A stretch of 64,000 bases of DNA from Guillardia theta CCMP2712 (Eukaryota > Cryptophyceae > Pyrenomonadales > Geminigeraceae): the NCBI RefSeq assembly GCF_000315625.1, contig NW_005434552.1:75172-139171 (forward strand), written 5' to 3'. Of the stretch, positions 42,166-52,317 are shown piece after piece. Position 1 is the stretch's first letter. Each line of letters starts with the position of its first letter. The translations under genes and the position numbers were made by a program. Under the pieces are notes generated by a model. It was given only the letters and a program-made list of their open reading frames with translations. It made no database searches and was not told the DNA's origin.

Positions 42166-42840
42166 ATGTCTTCTTCGCGTCCTGTCTCGGCCAAGCGGGT
42201 GGGACATCCGCTGCCCGAAGAGATAGTCGTCAGCAATCATCTCCAGCCTAGAAATGCCCGGGAAGCAGAGACAAGGGCTCGCTTTCGGTTTCAAGAGGTA
42301 TAGACCATGTGCCTGCTTCGCTTCTGAGCTCTTCTCTTCCCGCTGACAGGCTGTGGGGGCTTCGCTTGCGGCTCTCGTGCTGATGGGGATCGGCATCGGT
42401 CTGTTTGCTGTCTGGGCTAACACCTACCTCGCGCCCTTGGGAACCTACTACGAGGCTGCTTGCCTTGTGCTGAACTCCACACAAGTTGTCATCACTGACG
42501 GCTACATGCGCGAGCCGCTGTACCGAGCTGAGGTCTTGCTCAGCAACAAGGTCTTGTGCTACTTGCTCAGACAGTGTCAGGTGTACGTCTACGTCTTCAA
42601 CACAAGCGAGACCTCCTGCTGCTGTCCCAACGTCTTTGGAAAGCAGCGCTGTGGAGAGTGGGAAGCAATCGCGTACGACAACATCGACGAGAGGTCGCTG
42701 CCGCTTTGGTCTGAGCGTATGATGAAACATGTTGTGCTGCAGCTACACGTCTGGAAGCAAAGCGTCTTTCTTGCGAGATTACGGTCACCCCGACACCTAT
42801 CACAAGTGCTGGCATTCCCCAGGCATCGATAGTCATAAAG
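42166..42840 (+). CDS. Membrane protein with Cys-rich luminal/extracellular domain
   Basis: ATG 42166 (MSSSRPVSAKRVGHPLPEE), exon to 42297, 52-nt GT-AG intron, second exon from 42350. Residues 45-68 are a membrane segment (AVGASLAALVLMGIGIGLFA VW), followed by NSTQVVITDGYMREPLYRAE and a Cys-rich part (TSETSCCCPNVFGKQRCGEW). A short cytosolic tail, one membrane pass and a Cys-rich outer domain recall BK-channel beta subunits, only in outline. The open frame ends at about 42832. If a 34-nt GT-AG segment at 42707-42740 is spliced out, the reading continues with SFLRDYGHPDTYHKCWHSPG, which looks more like protein. A second hydrophobic stretch (MFLMPSLISFIFG) near 42920 may be a further exon. Confidence 0.5.
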
Positions 42841-43195
42841 TCAGGCAGACGAGAACTGAGTTGTGAGCTTGCAGACAAGAATAAGGTTGTGCTCATGAGG
42901 AGCTCAAGATCCATGTTCCTCATGCCAAGTTTGATCTCTTTTATCTTCGGGTGCTTGAATGATTTAAATCAGTGTGCATGGTAACTCCATGTCAGGTTGT
43001 ACTTTGCGCAATCTTCGATTCGCAAATTCAGTGCTTACAGAACATCAGTGTACTACGTCGACAAGTTCAAAGGGAGGCTGAAGGATGAGAACGTGAACTT
43101 TCTGATCGGAATGTTACATCGCTGATGTGTGCATGCAGAAAATTGAAGAAAAGGTCCCGCTTCAGAAAAAAACGTTGACACAAGAATTTCAGGAG

Positions 43196-43240
43196 GAAGA
43201 GGAAGAGGAAGAGGAAGAGGAAGAGGAAGAGGAAGAGGTC
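43196..43240. repeat. (GAGGAA)n microsatellite
   Basis: Seven or so GAGGAA units in a row, just before the UBE2O-like exons. Confidence 0.85.
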
Positions 43241-43299
43241 GGGTAAGGCGTGATGTATAGGATAAAGAGATCTAAGTAACATCTTTACTTGACTTGTGC

Positions 43300-44300
43300 T
43301 CGAACAAAATCCTTCACCATTTCAGCTTCATAATGGATCCAGCTGTCGGCTATCGGCAAGCTCGAGCAGCGATCTTGTTCCTGTGCTGAAGATGTACGAA
43401 GGAAGTCCGTTCTTCCCTTCGATGATGGTCAAGGCGAACAATCTAGATACCTTCAAGAACAGCCAATGGATCTTTGGGAGCTATGAGAGGCAAACACGTG
43501 GAATGATTCTCTCGATCAAACCGTCGGAAGTGTTGGTAGTCTGGATCACAGATTTGCAAGGAGCTTCCACCCAGCTACCGCGCCTGAGCTGCCCTCCTGA
43601 CAAGCTGCAAGTCCTCAATCACTTTGGAAACACGTGTTGGAGGCTGAGAGATCGCAGAATCTTACCCCCGGGATGAACAGGGACCCCACGAGTTCTATCC
43701 TGGAGATCTCCTGTGTGAGAAAGACAACTCGACTCCGGTGAATCGTGCCAACCTTTATGTGGTCATATCTGCCGACGAACGATCCCGGATGATGCTCGTT
43801 CGGAAGGTGATGGGATGCTTTTGACTTTTGAGCTGTCTGTTTGAGATGGCGTGTTGATCTCTTACGATTTGTTCCAACAGCCCTCACATGCGCGTTGTCA
43901 GGTGTTGGAGGAAGGGCAGGTTGCCGAGCAGCTCGATGCCAACAAGAACGACTATGAAGTGATGAGTGCGTTTGATCTTCAGGTTCTGAATCCTAATCCT
44001 AATCCCTACCCCTCCCTCTCCCTCTGCTTCCCCCTCTCCCTCTCCCTCTCCCTCTCCCCCCTTCAACCAACGGTTTTTAGCTGACCTGCATGCTAGGCAC
44101 ATCAAGGTTTCAGCTTCCGCATGGGAGACATTGTTGTCAGGCTGGAAACAGGCGCAAGCTCTGACGCAACCAAACCCTCAGTCAAACAGGACGAGGACGG
44201 AACGAGGGAGATGGACGGAAGAGAGGAGGAGGGACGCCCTTTGGCAGGCAGCCTAGAGGGGAAAGAAAAGGATGCAGCTGTTCTAACTTCATCTTTGTAA
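43300..44300 (+). CDS. UBE2O-like N-terminal region, partial
   Basis: Plus-strand exons: 43300-43607 (YEGSPFFPSMMVKANNLDTF, GSYERQTRGMILSIKPSEVL VVW), then HEFYPGDLLCEKDNSTPVNR ANLYVVISADERSRMMLVRK after an intron that keeps frame (GTCCTC to GAACAG), then CQVLEEGQVAEQLDANKNDY, and a last exon HQGFSFRMGDIVVRLETG to a TAA at 44298-44300. The combination of RG(M/T)ILSI..SEVLVVW, YPGDLL and FSFRMGDIVVRL resembles the conserved N-terminal regions of the E2/E3 hybrid enzyme UBE2O. The catalytic UBC domain is absent: the frame ends after an acidic stretch. The 5' exons are not identified. Either a short paralogue or a fragment. Confidence 0.45.
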
Positions 44301-44471
44301 ATCAAAATCAGGACTTCCATGCGCATGACTTTACAGATGATTCGCTGGCAGATAGTGTCTGTTTTGCTTCATAAAAACAATAAATGTATCCTTCTTACAT
44401 CAGCGCGCTCTTAAAGATGTTTGTATTCTACATGATGTATTGCCTTCTCACTGCTCCGACATGTTCCTTTC

Positions 44472-45833
44472 TCACTCTGTTACAGCTCCTTTCTGCAAGA
44501 ACAATTTCTTCGCATCGTTTGACATGATTGCCCCACCGATTCGAGCTCCGATACAGTTGAGAATCGGGTCACTTCCACTGTATTTCTTGACGAGATAGAG
44601 TTGGTTATCTTCGAACAGTGCGAAGATCTTAATGCAGATGTCCGCACCAGTTACAGCAAGAACCTTTCCGTTCCACCCCCAACTCATGCATTTGATTTCA
44701 ACACACTCCATGTGTAATTCTATGGTCTGAACGTGCTGTTTGACTCGGGTCTTCCAGGTTTCTATGATCGCTTCTTGCGAGCCAACTGCTATCATCTTTC
44801 CGTCCGGCCTGCAGCTGATGACCGAGATGGTGATGTCTGAGACGTTCTTGATCTCATTGATACATTGCTCTGTAGCAACATTCCAAATCCGAATCTCTTC
44901 TTTGGTGGCAGAAGCAAGTATCTTTCCATCCTGTGCCCAGCTCAAGAAATCAGCTTCACAATCACTTCTCAGCTCGTGGCTGCAGATGTTCAGCTCGACG
45001 TCCCAGATCTGGATCACAGTATCATCCAGCAAGGAAACAGCAAGCGATCTTCTGTCGGGGCTCCAGCAAACGCAGCAAACATTGCGAACAAGCATTTTGG
45101 AGGGACCCTTCTGAAGACCGGATCGCACGTCCCATGCTTGAATCATGCCTTCGCCAGATACTGAGATTATCTTGCTTTGATCGATGCCCCAACTTGTTGC
45201 TGCGTCAGAGTCCCAAAAAGAATTCCTGCACTTCAAGCAAATATCGTCTTCTGCAACATCCCAAAATTCAACATTGTCGTCATCTGACGCGATCGCAATT
45301 CTATCTCCACCTGGAGCCCAGCTCAAGCATGATGTGTTCGGCGTATTGTGGTACAATGTTTTCAACCATCCTGTTGTGTTCCAGATTCTGAGTGTTTGAT
45401 CTACATGTGCGGAGGCGAACTCCTCCCCAGCAGTCTTCCAGCTCAAGCATAAGACTTTAGGAAGATCAGGCTCATGCAGACAGCAATGAATGTCAGCTGA
45501 TCCAACCTCCCAAACCCGAAGAGCCTCGTCGTCCCAACCCGACGCGATGTAGTCTCCGTTGTGACACCAGCTCAAGCATGTTCCATTTCCTGCGGTCAGC
45601 TTTTGTGATCTGTCTCCATTGACGTGATTCCACACACGAATGGTGTTGTCATAGGCGGTCAAGGCGAGGCTTTTTCCATCTGAACTCCAGCTTAGAACCA
45701 TGACTTCATCTTCACTGGGAGTGAGTGTGTTTGCAACAGTAGAATTATCTGCATTCCATATCTTAATTATTCCTTGCTTGTCGCCAACAGCAAGCAGCAA
45801 TCCTACAGGATTCCAGCTTAAGCACGTTATCAT
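44472..45833 (-). CDS. WD40 continuation of the NACHT protein (453 aa)
   Basis: Minus strand, ATG 45831-45833, ending at 44472. It begins inside a blade (MITCLSWNPVGLLLAVGDKQ) and has about ten WD40 blades in all (TIRVWNHVNG, ALRVWEVGS, TLRIWNTTG), ending LFLQKGAVTE. Its start overlaps the stop of the 1757-codon frame (ATGA). The blade begun upstream (SGDCTRRLHNDEKE) continues naturally here, so this is most simply the C-terminus of one protein of about 2200 residues, separated by a one-base shift within GATGAAAAAGAATGA. A separate protein is possible but less likely. Confidence 0.65.
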   Translation of the reverse strand: MITCLSWNPVGLLLAVGDKQGIIKIWNADNSTVANTLTPSEDEVMVLSWSSDGKSLALTAYDNTIRVWNHVNGDRSQKLTAGNGTCLSWCHNGDYIASGWDDEALRVWEVGSADIHCCLHEPDLPKVLCLSWKTAGEEFASAHVDQTLRIWNTTGWLKTLYHNTPNTSCLSWAPGGDRIAIASDDDNVEFWDVAEDDICLKCRNSFWDSDAATSWGIDQSKIISVSGEGMIQAWDVRSGLQKGPSKMLVRNVCCVCWSPDRRSLAVSLLDDTVIQIWDVELNICSHELRSDCEADFLSWAQDGKILASATKEEIRIWNVATEQCINEIKNVSDITISVISCRPDGKMIAVGSQEAIIETWKTRVKQHVQTIELHMECVEIKCMSWGWNGKVLAVTGADICIKIFALFEDNQLYLVKKYSGSDPILNCIGARIGGAIMSNDAKKLFLQKGAVTE

Positions 45834-48800
45834 TCTTTTTCATCGTTATGTAACCTCCGAGTACAATCACCCGACTCCACATCCCACAAGCTGACGACTC
45901 CATCAGACGATCCAGCTGCTAGCATCTTCTTGGAGGGATCAAGTTTCATGCAAGATACAACCTGCAGTCTTGATCGAAAAGCATGTAAGCACACTTCTCT
46001 GTCAACCTCCCAAACTCGAACATCTCCTAGAGGTGAGCTCGAGGCCAGCATCTTCCCTCCTGGTCCCCAGCTCATGCTCGTCACCTCCCCAGCATGCTCC
46101 TCAAGCGAGCGGATGCATCTCTCCGACTCCACGTCCCACACCTCTATCAGCCCGTCCTCCCATCCCGTCGCCAGCGCCTTCCCGTCGGGCCTCCAGCACA
46201 TGATGGAGACTTGAAGGTCGCGGGTTTGGAGGGAGTGGGAGCAGGAAGCTTGAGGGAGGTCCCAGATGTCGATGGAGGTACGAGGGGAAGGGCATGCAAG
46301 TCTCGTGCCATCAGGAGCTAAAACAGCCTCCGACTCATTGCATTCCAACTCTGGAAGAGTCTTTTCGTTGATAACATCCCAGATCCTTGTAATAGAATCA
46401 GAATCAGATATGATCCATCTTTCATCTCCTGAAATCTGAATGTACTTGATCGGATCTTCGTGTCCTTGCAATGTGTAAACACATTGGCCTGACTCCAGGT
46501 CCCAAACTTGTATCACGCCGTTCCGTGATCCTGATACAAGAGTCTTTCCTTCGTAACCATCAAAGCGTAAGAAAGTCACTCGCTCTGCAGTCTGCTGCAA
46601 TGTCTTCAGGCAGATTCCAGACTCAACATCCCATATTCGGATAGTATGATCATTAGATCCCGAAGCTAACGTCTTACTCTCCGATCGAAAAGTTAAAAAT
46701 GTGACATCTGCTGTATGACCTTTCAACATTCGAACACAGCGTTCTGTTTCAATGTCCAATAAACGAATGTGCCTCCCATTCCACACACTGGCAATCAGGA
46801 TCATGTCTGAACACAGAAGAAACACTTCTGCCGCTTTTTTCACTTCACTATGTGCTTGTAGACTGGAGTTTGCATGTAAATCCCATACATCTACTATCGC
46901 ACCTTCTTCCCACACTTGCGCGACTCTCCTGCCGTCTGGGCTCCATATCAACTGTTCTTTTTCCTCTATTTCCTTTCGCAAAGTGCATTCGACCTTGTTC
47001 GCTTCAAAGTTCCAGATTCGAAAATGATTTTCATCTGAGCTCAGAGAAATCATCTTCTCGTCAGAGCTCCATTCGATACCCGACACAGTTTCAGGAAGTC
47101 TCTCAAGCTTTTGTTCACAGTTTCCTGTCGTTGAGTCCCAAATCAGCATTTGTTTATCATCTGATGTTGAAACACATTTGTGCTCGTCTGGATTCCAAGT
47201 CACACCTCTTATGGCTGAATGGTGCCCCGGATGAGTCAGAAGACAAACATCTGTTTCTGTGCTCCAAATTTGAATCATGCGATTCGCTGTGGCAGCCGCA
47301 AGAAGTTTGCCATCACTTGCAAAGTTCAATGCCTGTACTTCAGTCAAACTACCTCTGTCATTTCCACTCAGCCATCCATCATCATTCAAACTCCAAATCC
47401 TGATAGGACTATCAGCTGAGCTCGAGGCCAGCATCTTCCCTCCTGGTCCCCAGCTCATGCTCGTCACCTCCCCAGCATGCTCCTCAAGCGAGCGGATGCA
47501 TCTCTCCGACTCCACGTCCCACACCTCTATCAGCCCGTCCTCCCATCCCGTCGCCAGCGCCTTCCCGTCGGGCCTCCAGCACATGATGGAGACATGAAGG
47601 TCGCGGGTTTGGAGGGAGTGGGAGCAGGAAGCTTGAGGGAGGTCCCAGATGTCGATGGAGGTACGAGGGGAAGGGCATGCAAGTCTCGTGCCATCAGGAG
47701 AAATGGCTACAACGTCTACATCTGTGACTTCATGGATTGTAAGCATCACTCGTTCAGATTCGATCTCCCAAATCTCAATTCCTTTTGCCTCATTGTCTTC
47801 AGATAACAGTGTGATCAGAGTTGCTCCCTTGGGCCCAAAAAGAATCACAGACGATCCATCTTTGAATAGTTGTACTTGGCTGATGCAATGTCCGGTCTCT
47901 ATGCTCCATTTCCTGATCTTCCCATCAGTTTCAGCAGTATGAAGTAACTCATCTTCTGAATCGTAATGTAAATATGGTAATTCATCGAAGGGAAACCTTT
48001 CTTTTAGCTGCCCTGACTCCGCATCCAAAACCAAAACAAATCCACTAGACACACCGACGATAATGAACTTACCGTCATCAGTGTAGAGGAGAGCCTCGAT
48101 TTTTTTTTCAGTTGGAATCGGCTCTTGTATAATGTTGAGTAGCGCAGAAAGCAGATTCGAATCTTCTTCTCGCTGCCTTCCTTGTACTGCTCCTTCGTCC
48201 TTACTGTTCACACCGTCCTCCTCGTCGTCCTCCTCGTCGTCCTCCTCGTGGTCCTCCTCGTGGTCCTCCTCGTGGTCCTCCTCGTGGTCCTCCTCGTGGT
48301 CCTCCTCGTGGTCCTCCTCGTGGTCCTCCTCGTCGTCCTCCTCGTCGTCCTCCTCGTCCTCCTCGTCCACTTCTTGTGCTCTGTTGTGGATAAAGGAAAG
48401 CAGACTGGATAGGTTCCTCTGACTTTCTTGTACAGCTCCATCTTCTCGGTAGTCCTCCTCATGCAGTTCGTCCGATTCTTGTAGATCATCAAGCGTACGT
48501 GTATACAGGCATGCCTCAGTCTCTACGTCCCAAAGTTGGATGCTAGATAAGGATGCAGCAACAAAGGTCCTCCCATCAGGCCCATGCATCACTCTTTGAA
48601 TGTCTCCGACCAGCTGAGGTTCGAGTTTGCGCCAAGTCTGTATCGGCTGATCGTCTTGTATTTCAAAGGTACATTTCCATATTTCACCACAGGAGGTTGC
48701 AACGCAGAGATTGCTTCCGTCCGGCGAAAAGCTTATCCCTTCGCTGTCTTCCGCACATATTATGCTAGTATCTCCTTCCCCATTAAATGGAAATTCGCCG

Positions 48801-51103
48801 AAGAACATTCCAGTCAGGTTGGCGTCTGTCAGATCTGTCTCCAAGAACCAGGCATGACACGCGTCTACCTGCGATAGATTGGCGCCTCTGAAGTTTGTTC
48901 GATGCATAACAATGTTTCGCAAGACAGCACCGCAGATCTGAACTCCAGACAAGTCCATCCCTGCGAACGACACGCCAGCAGCTGTCAGGAGGGTTGCTGC
49001 ATTGGCTGCTGCAATGACCCGTGGACTTGAATCTGACTCAACTCCTCGAGATGCACGAATAATTTCAAAGAGTTTCTGTTTGAATTGTGACGAGGTCTGC
49101 ACAGACAGAACAAGAAACTTGATTGTCTCAACATCATGGTTAAGAAGACGCAGGCCCAGTCCATGCAGCATGACTTCATCAACGCAATCTCTAGTTAGCG
49201 TCCTCTCAACAATTTCTTGTGCAAGGAAAAAGCTTCTAAAACTGTCGTGATCGAAGTGGATACTGATTGCTTCAGCATGATCTGAGTTTGTCGTTGTTTG
49301 ATGTATCAAGTGCTGCGAGAGCAAGCAGAACCCCACGTTTTCCTTGACATCTGTACCAGCTGGCATCGAAAAGGGACTTTTCTGCAGAAACTGCTGTGAG
49401 GTCTCGAGCACAAGCCGGTTCTTGCCTGCACGGTGCATCTCAAAGGAGATGACTCGCACAGCTTCAAGGAATTTGTCCGGGTAATTCTCTTCTGTTATCC
49501 CAACTAGGTTGAAGCTGTCCTTTATCCCGGCCTTGCCTTGAAGTTTGAACCATTCCATTACGAAACATGTCTCAGCATACGTGGCATAAAGGTCGATTTT
49601 CGTCATGGGACAAGCGACCGAGAAGTCGTGTCCTCCATGACACAAGCGAGGCAGAGCTGAGATTACAAGCTTGAAAGCAAGTGGGGTTGTGACAAGTTTC
49701 TGCAAGTCTGGTCTTGCATCGAGAGCTGTTCGATAATCTTCTGCGGTCCAAGCACTCTCAACAGGAGGGATGCTCATCTGTAGAAAACATGGAACAAGAT
49801 CCCTGGCCTGTTTGAAACTCAAAGGACATATCCAGTAAGCATCCAGTGTTTTGCTTGTTGCTCCATCTGGATAAAATAGAGAAAATGACTTTCTACCAGA
49901 TCTCAGAAACTCGCTTCTGCAGGTAACAACAACCTTAATGTTTGAATTGCCCCTCATCTCAGCCACATACTTCTTCACCACGTTTTCTTTCATTCTGAGC
50001 TCATCATATCCATCTAATATCAGCACGAAAGAGTTTTGTTGCACAAATCTTCTCCATTCTTCATCGGGCAGCTGGTGCCCAAGTTGTTTCTGGACGAATT
50101 CTCTGATACCCATTTGATACACAAGTTGCACGAATATTGGAACAGCATGGCACTCCTTCCATTCCTGCCACAATTCAGCGCTCCACTTCTTTGTAATCGT
50201 AGACTTTCCACTTCCCGCGGCTCCTTGCAGGAGTAAAACTTTGCTTTCGCTTGAAAGGAACATTTTTAGGACTTGACGAGACGGGATACTGTTGCTCTTC
50301 ACATCGTCGGGACCAGTGTCTGTACAGGATATTTCAAGGTAATCTTGCAAAGTCTCTTCGACGTTGTCATCCATGAAGGCAGTCTTGAGGTTAGATCGCA
50401 ACGTCCTGACAAGCCTGCCTGCAATAGACAAGTGCTCATTTCGTTCTGGTTGTATCATTCCACTTTTAGGATCAACTTTTTCTGCAAACCTGTACCTAAT
50501 ACTGAAACACCATGCATTGAGAATCATGTTTGCCTTGAGAGGAGCAATCGGTGGACTTTGAGAGCTTATCAGATGAAGAGAGACTTGATCTGTTTGGAAC
50601 TTTGAGTCTTTGGAGTTGACATAATCTTCTACGAAAAACTTGATAGGATCATCTTTGTCTTCCTCTTTCTTAGTGATTAAATTTCCATCTTTGTCACCAT
50701 GTGCTCCTGTGTTCACGTGAATAGCTTGGTTGAGCTTGGCTGCCAACTCAAGTATTTTCATTACGTGCTCGTCGTGTACCTCTTTATCGCATTCCCAGAG
50801 GATTTGTCGAGGGTTCAGCTGAAGTGCAACGAAAGGACAACCTGGAAGCATGAAATGACCAGTCTCAGTTTTCATCAGACCCAGCTCATATGCATTCTTC
50901 GCCAGGTTGTAGACTTTTCCAGTTCTAAGGTTGTCGCTTCCAGCAAGGCGCGATTTCGCCTCTGCTTTCTGTCGCTTGGATCCATCACCAACTCTGTCGG
51001 TACATCCACGCTTCATTTTGCAGTGGCGTAGAAGTGAAGCGCAAGATGGTGCTAGGAGGGTAGTACCAGCCTGAGAACAAGAGCAGCGAGTGAGGGGGGT
51101 CAT
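45830..51103 (-). CDS. NACHT - pentapeptide - WD40 STAND protein (NLR-like), 1757 aa
   Basis: ATG 51103, or 51016 (MKRGCTDRVGDGSKRQK). Residues 1-285 form an N-terminal region of no recognised family. The NTPase follows: Walker A LLLQGAAGSGKST (about 293), Walker B FVLILDGYDEL, a sensor-like VVVTCRSEFL, and a helical part to about 660, as in NACHT STAND ATPases. Next come pentapeptide-type repeats (LSGVQICGAVLRNIVMHRTN FRGANLSQ, TDANLTG) and then WD40 blades to the end, interrupted by an acidic EED/HEED tract. STAND proteins switch on by nucleotide-dependent oligomerisation when their repeats sense a ligand. NACHT-WD40 proteins of this layout occur in cyanobacteria and fungi, where some act in incompatibility or defence. 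No intron is needed over 5.3 kb, unlike neighbours, which may hint at acquisition from bacteria. Confidence 0.8.
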   Translation of the reverse strand: MTPLTRCSCSQAGTTLLAPSCASLLRHCKMKRGCTDRVGDGSKRQKAEAKSRLAGSDNLRTGKVYNLAKNAYELGLMKTETGHFMLPGCPFVALQLNPRQILWECDKEVHDEHVMKILELAAKLNQAIHVNTGAHGDKDGNLITKKEEDKDDPIKFFVEDYVNSKDSKFQTDQVSLHLISSQSPPIAPLKANMILNAWCFSIRYRFAEKVDPKSGMIQPERNEHLSIAGRLVRTLRSNLKTAFMDDNVEETLQDYLEISCTDTGPDDVKSNSIPSRQVLKMFLSSESKVLLLQGAAGSGKSTITKKWSAELWQEWKECHAVPIFVQLVYQMGIREFVQKQLGHQLPDEEWRRFVQQNSFVLILDGYDELRMKENVVKKYVAEMRGNSNIKVVVTCRSEFLRSGRKSFSLFYPDGATSKTLDAYWICPLSFKQARDLVPCFLQMSIPPVESAWTAEDYRTALDARPDLQKLVTTPLAFKLVISALPRLCHGGHDFSVACPMTKIDLYATYAETCFVMEWFKLQGKAGIKDSFNLVGITEENYPDKFLEAVRVISFEMHRAGKNRLVLETSQQFLQKSPFSMPAGTDVKENVGFCLLSQHLIHQTTTNSDHAEAISIHFDHDSFRSFFLAQEIVERTLTRDCVDEVMLHGLGLRLLNHDVETIKFLVLSVQTSSQFKQKLFEIIRASRGVESDSSPRVIAAANAATLLTAAGVSFAGMDLSGVQICGAVLRNIVMHRTNFRGANLSQVDACHAWFLETDLTDANLTGMFFGEFPFNGEGDTSIICAEDSEGISFSPDGSNLCVATSCGEIWKCTFEIQDDQPIQTWRKLEPQLVGDIQRVMHGPDGRTFVAASLSSIQLWDVETEACLYTRTLDDLQESDELHEEDYREDGAVQESQRNLSSLLSFIHNRAQEVDEEDEEDDEEDDEEDHEEDHEEDHEEDHEEDHEEDHEEDHEEDDEEDDEEDGVNSKDEGAVQGRQREEDSNLLSALLNIIQEPIPTEKKIEALLYTDDGKFIIVGVSSGFVLVLDAESGQLKERFPFDELPYLHYDSEDELLHTAETDGKIRKWSIETGHCISQVQLFKDGSSVILFGPKGATLITLLSEDNEAKGIEIWEIESERVMLTIHEVTDVDVVAISPDGTRLACPSPRTSIDIWDLPQASCSHSLQTRDLHVSIMCWRPDGKALATGWEDGLIEVWDVESERCIRSLEEHAGEVTSMSWGPGGKMLASSSADSPIRIWSLNDDGWLSGNDRGSLTEVQALNFASDGKLLAAATANRMIQIWSTETDVCLLTHPGHHSAIRGVTWNPDEHKCVSTSDDKQMLIWDSTTGNCEQKLERLPETVSGIEWSSDEKMISLSSDENHFRIWNFEANKVECTLRKEIEEKEQLIWSPDGRRVAQVWEEGAIVDVWDLHANSSLQAHSEVKKAAEVFLLCSDMILIASVWNGRHIRLLDIETERCVRMLKGHTADVTFLTFRSESKTLASGSNDHTIRIWDVESGICLKTLQQTAERVTFLRFDGYEGKTLVSGSRNGVIQVWDLESGQCVYTLQGHEDPIKYIQISGDERWIISDSDSITRIWDVINEKTLPELECNESEAVLAPDGTRLACPSPRTSIDIWDLPQASCSHSLQTRDLQVSIMCWRPDGKALATGWEDGLIEVWDVESERCIRSLEEHAGEVTSMSWGPGGKMLASSSPLGDVRVWEVDREVCLHAFRSRLQVVSCMKLDPSKKMLAAGSSDGVVSLWDVESGDCTRRLHNDEKE
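46035..46320. repeat. Direct repeat copy A, about 285 bp, within the WD40 region
   Basis: Nearly identical to 47418-47703. On the minus strand it encodes LACPSPRTSIDIWDLPQASC through GEVTSMSWGPGGKMLASSS, two WD40 blades. Only a few bases differ (for example GACTTGAAGG versus GACATGAAGG). Confidence 0.9.
47418..47703. repeat. Direct repeat copy B, about 285 bp, within the WD40 region
   Basis: Partner of 46035-46320 in the same orientation, about 1.4 kb away. Flanking blades have diverged far more, so this is a recent duplication or gene conversion. Confidence 0.9.
48205..48364 (-). repeat. 12-bp coding repeat (EEDH/EEDD tract)
   Basis: GTCCTCCTCGTG/GTCCTCCTCGTC units in tandem, giving about 45 acidic residues between the pentapeptide region and later WD40 blades. 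It is length-variable by nature and in frame. Confidence 0.9.
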
Positions 51104-51638
51104 AAGTTGAATACCTTTAAACTAGTTCAGAGCTGTTTCTACAGAAAACTTTTGCTACATTTGTGAGCTCTGCCACTACTACGACTACTTACCATAAACA
51201 AGTGTGGAAGTGAAAACTGGTGAATGGGAGAAGAGACGAGAAGACAGGCAAGTCTCGTGATTGTGAGTGAAGAGAAAAACAAAGACAACAGAGAAAAAAA
51301 TGCGCTGGAGAGGAAAGGCAAGGAGGGAGAAGATTCAACGAAGAGAGAAAAGGAAAGTGGAGGAGAGGAGGTGGGAGGAGGGGTGTGGAAATGAGAGGAT
51401 TGGAAAGGAGAGGAGAGAGGTTACGAAAGGAAAAGAAGGGGTGGAGAGGAGATGAAAGCAAAGCAAAAGAGATGAGATGAGAGGGGAGGCGAGGCGAAGA
51501 GAAGAAAAGAGAAGCGGACAGGACAGGACAGGACAGGATAGAGGAGAGACAATGGAAGAGGAGAGGAGAGGGGAGCTCAGGAAAGAAGAGGACATGAGAA
51601 GAAAGCTAATGAGAGGAGAGGAGTGGAGAGAAAAGATG

Positions 51639-51708
51639 ACAGGACAGGACAGGACAGGACAGGACAGGACAGGACAGGACAGGACAGGACAGGACAGGAC
51701 AGGACAGG
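51639..51708. repeat. (GGACA)n pentanucleotide array, 14 copies
   Basis: Uninterrupted GGACA units; a shorter run of the same pentamer is at about 51518-51537. Confidence 0.95.
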
Positions 51709-52317
51709 GGAGAAGAGGGGGGAGAGGAGAGGAGAGGAGAGGTGGACAGGACAGGAGAGGAGAGGAAGAGACACTCTCTGAGGAAGTGAGGGGAACTACA
51801 GGTGCAGTGTTTAATGGAGAGAGGAAACCGGGGGCGGGCCTACAAGAGGATCGTGGTCAAATTGACAGAGATAGTCCATTTATATTAGGAAGACAATCGA
51901 GAGATTGATAACCTAGGGTGTCACGAGTAGACTGTTTGATCTAGCTGGGAACCTCCGGGCTCTGATTCAATTTCAACAAGTGAAATGAAATCGAAATCTG
52001 TTGCAAGCTGGCCTCAGTAAAGTCATCTGCTCTGCTGTCTGCTGTAACATGATGCTATCTCAGTAGGCCCGCCTCAGAACAATCTGATGCGTCCTGAGAC
52101 GGGCCCGTATCAAGCGGTAGGATGTTGTCCTTCTTCATATCCTCCGAAAGTACTATAAACAAGGAGGGCTCATGTCGGGGGATCAGCGGGTTATTACGGG
52201 GCCTCGCATGGTTTCTGATTTCGATGAAGCTGAGGCAGGCCCGCGTAGGTCCGGTCCCTCCAGGCTTTGGCTACGAGAGTCGATTTTGACTGAGAGGAGT
52301 GACGGGAGGGTTCACTT

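Noticed and set aside
45830-51103. Bacterial contamination or a bacterial operon, suggested by the ATGA overlap and intron-free NACHT gene
   Set aside because: Flanking genes have spliceosomal introns and eukaryotic domains, and the overlap is better explained as a frame change within one WD40 propeller.
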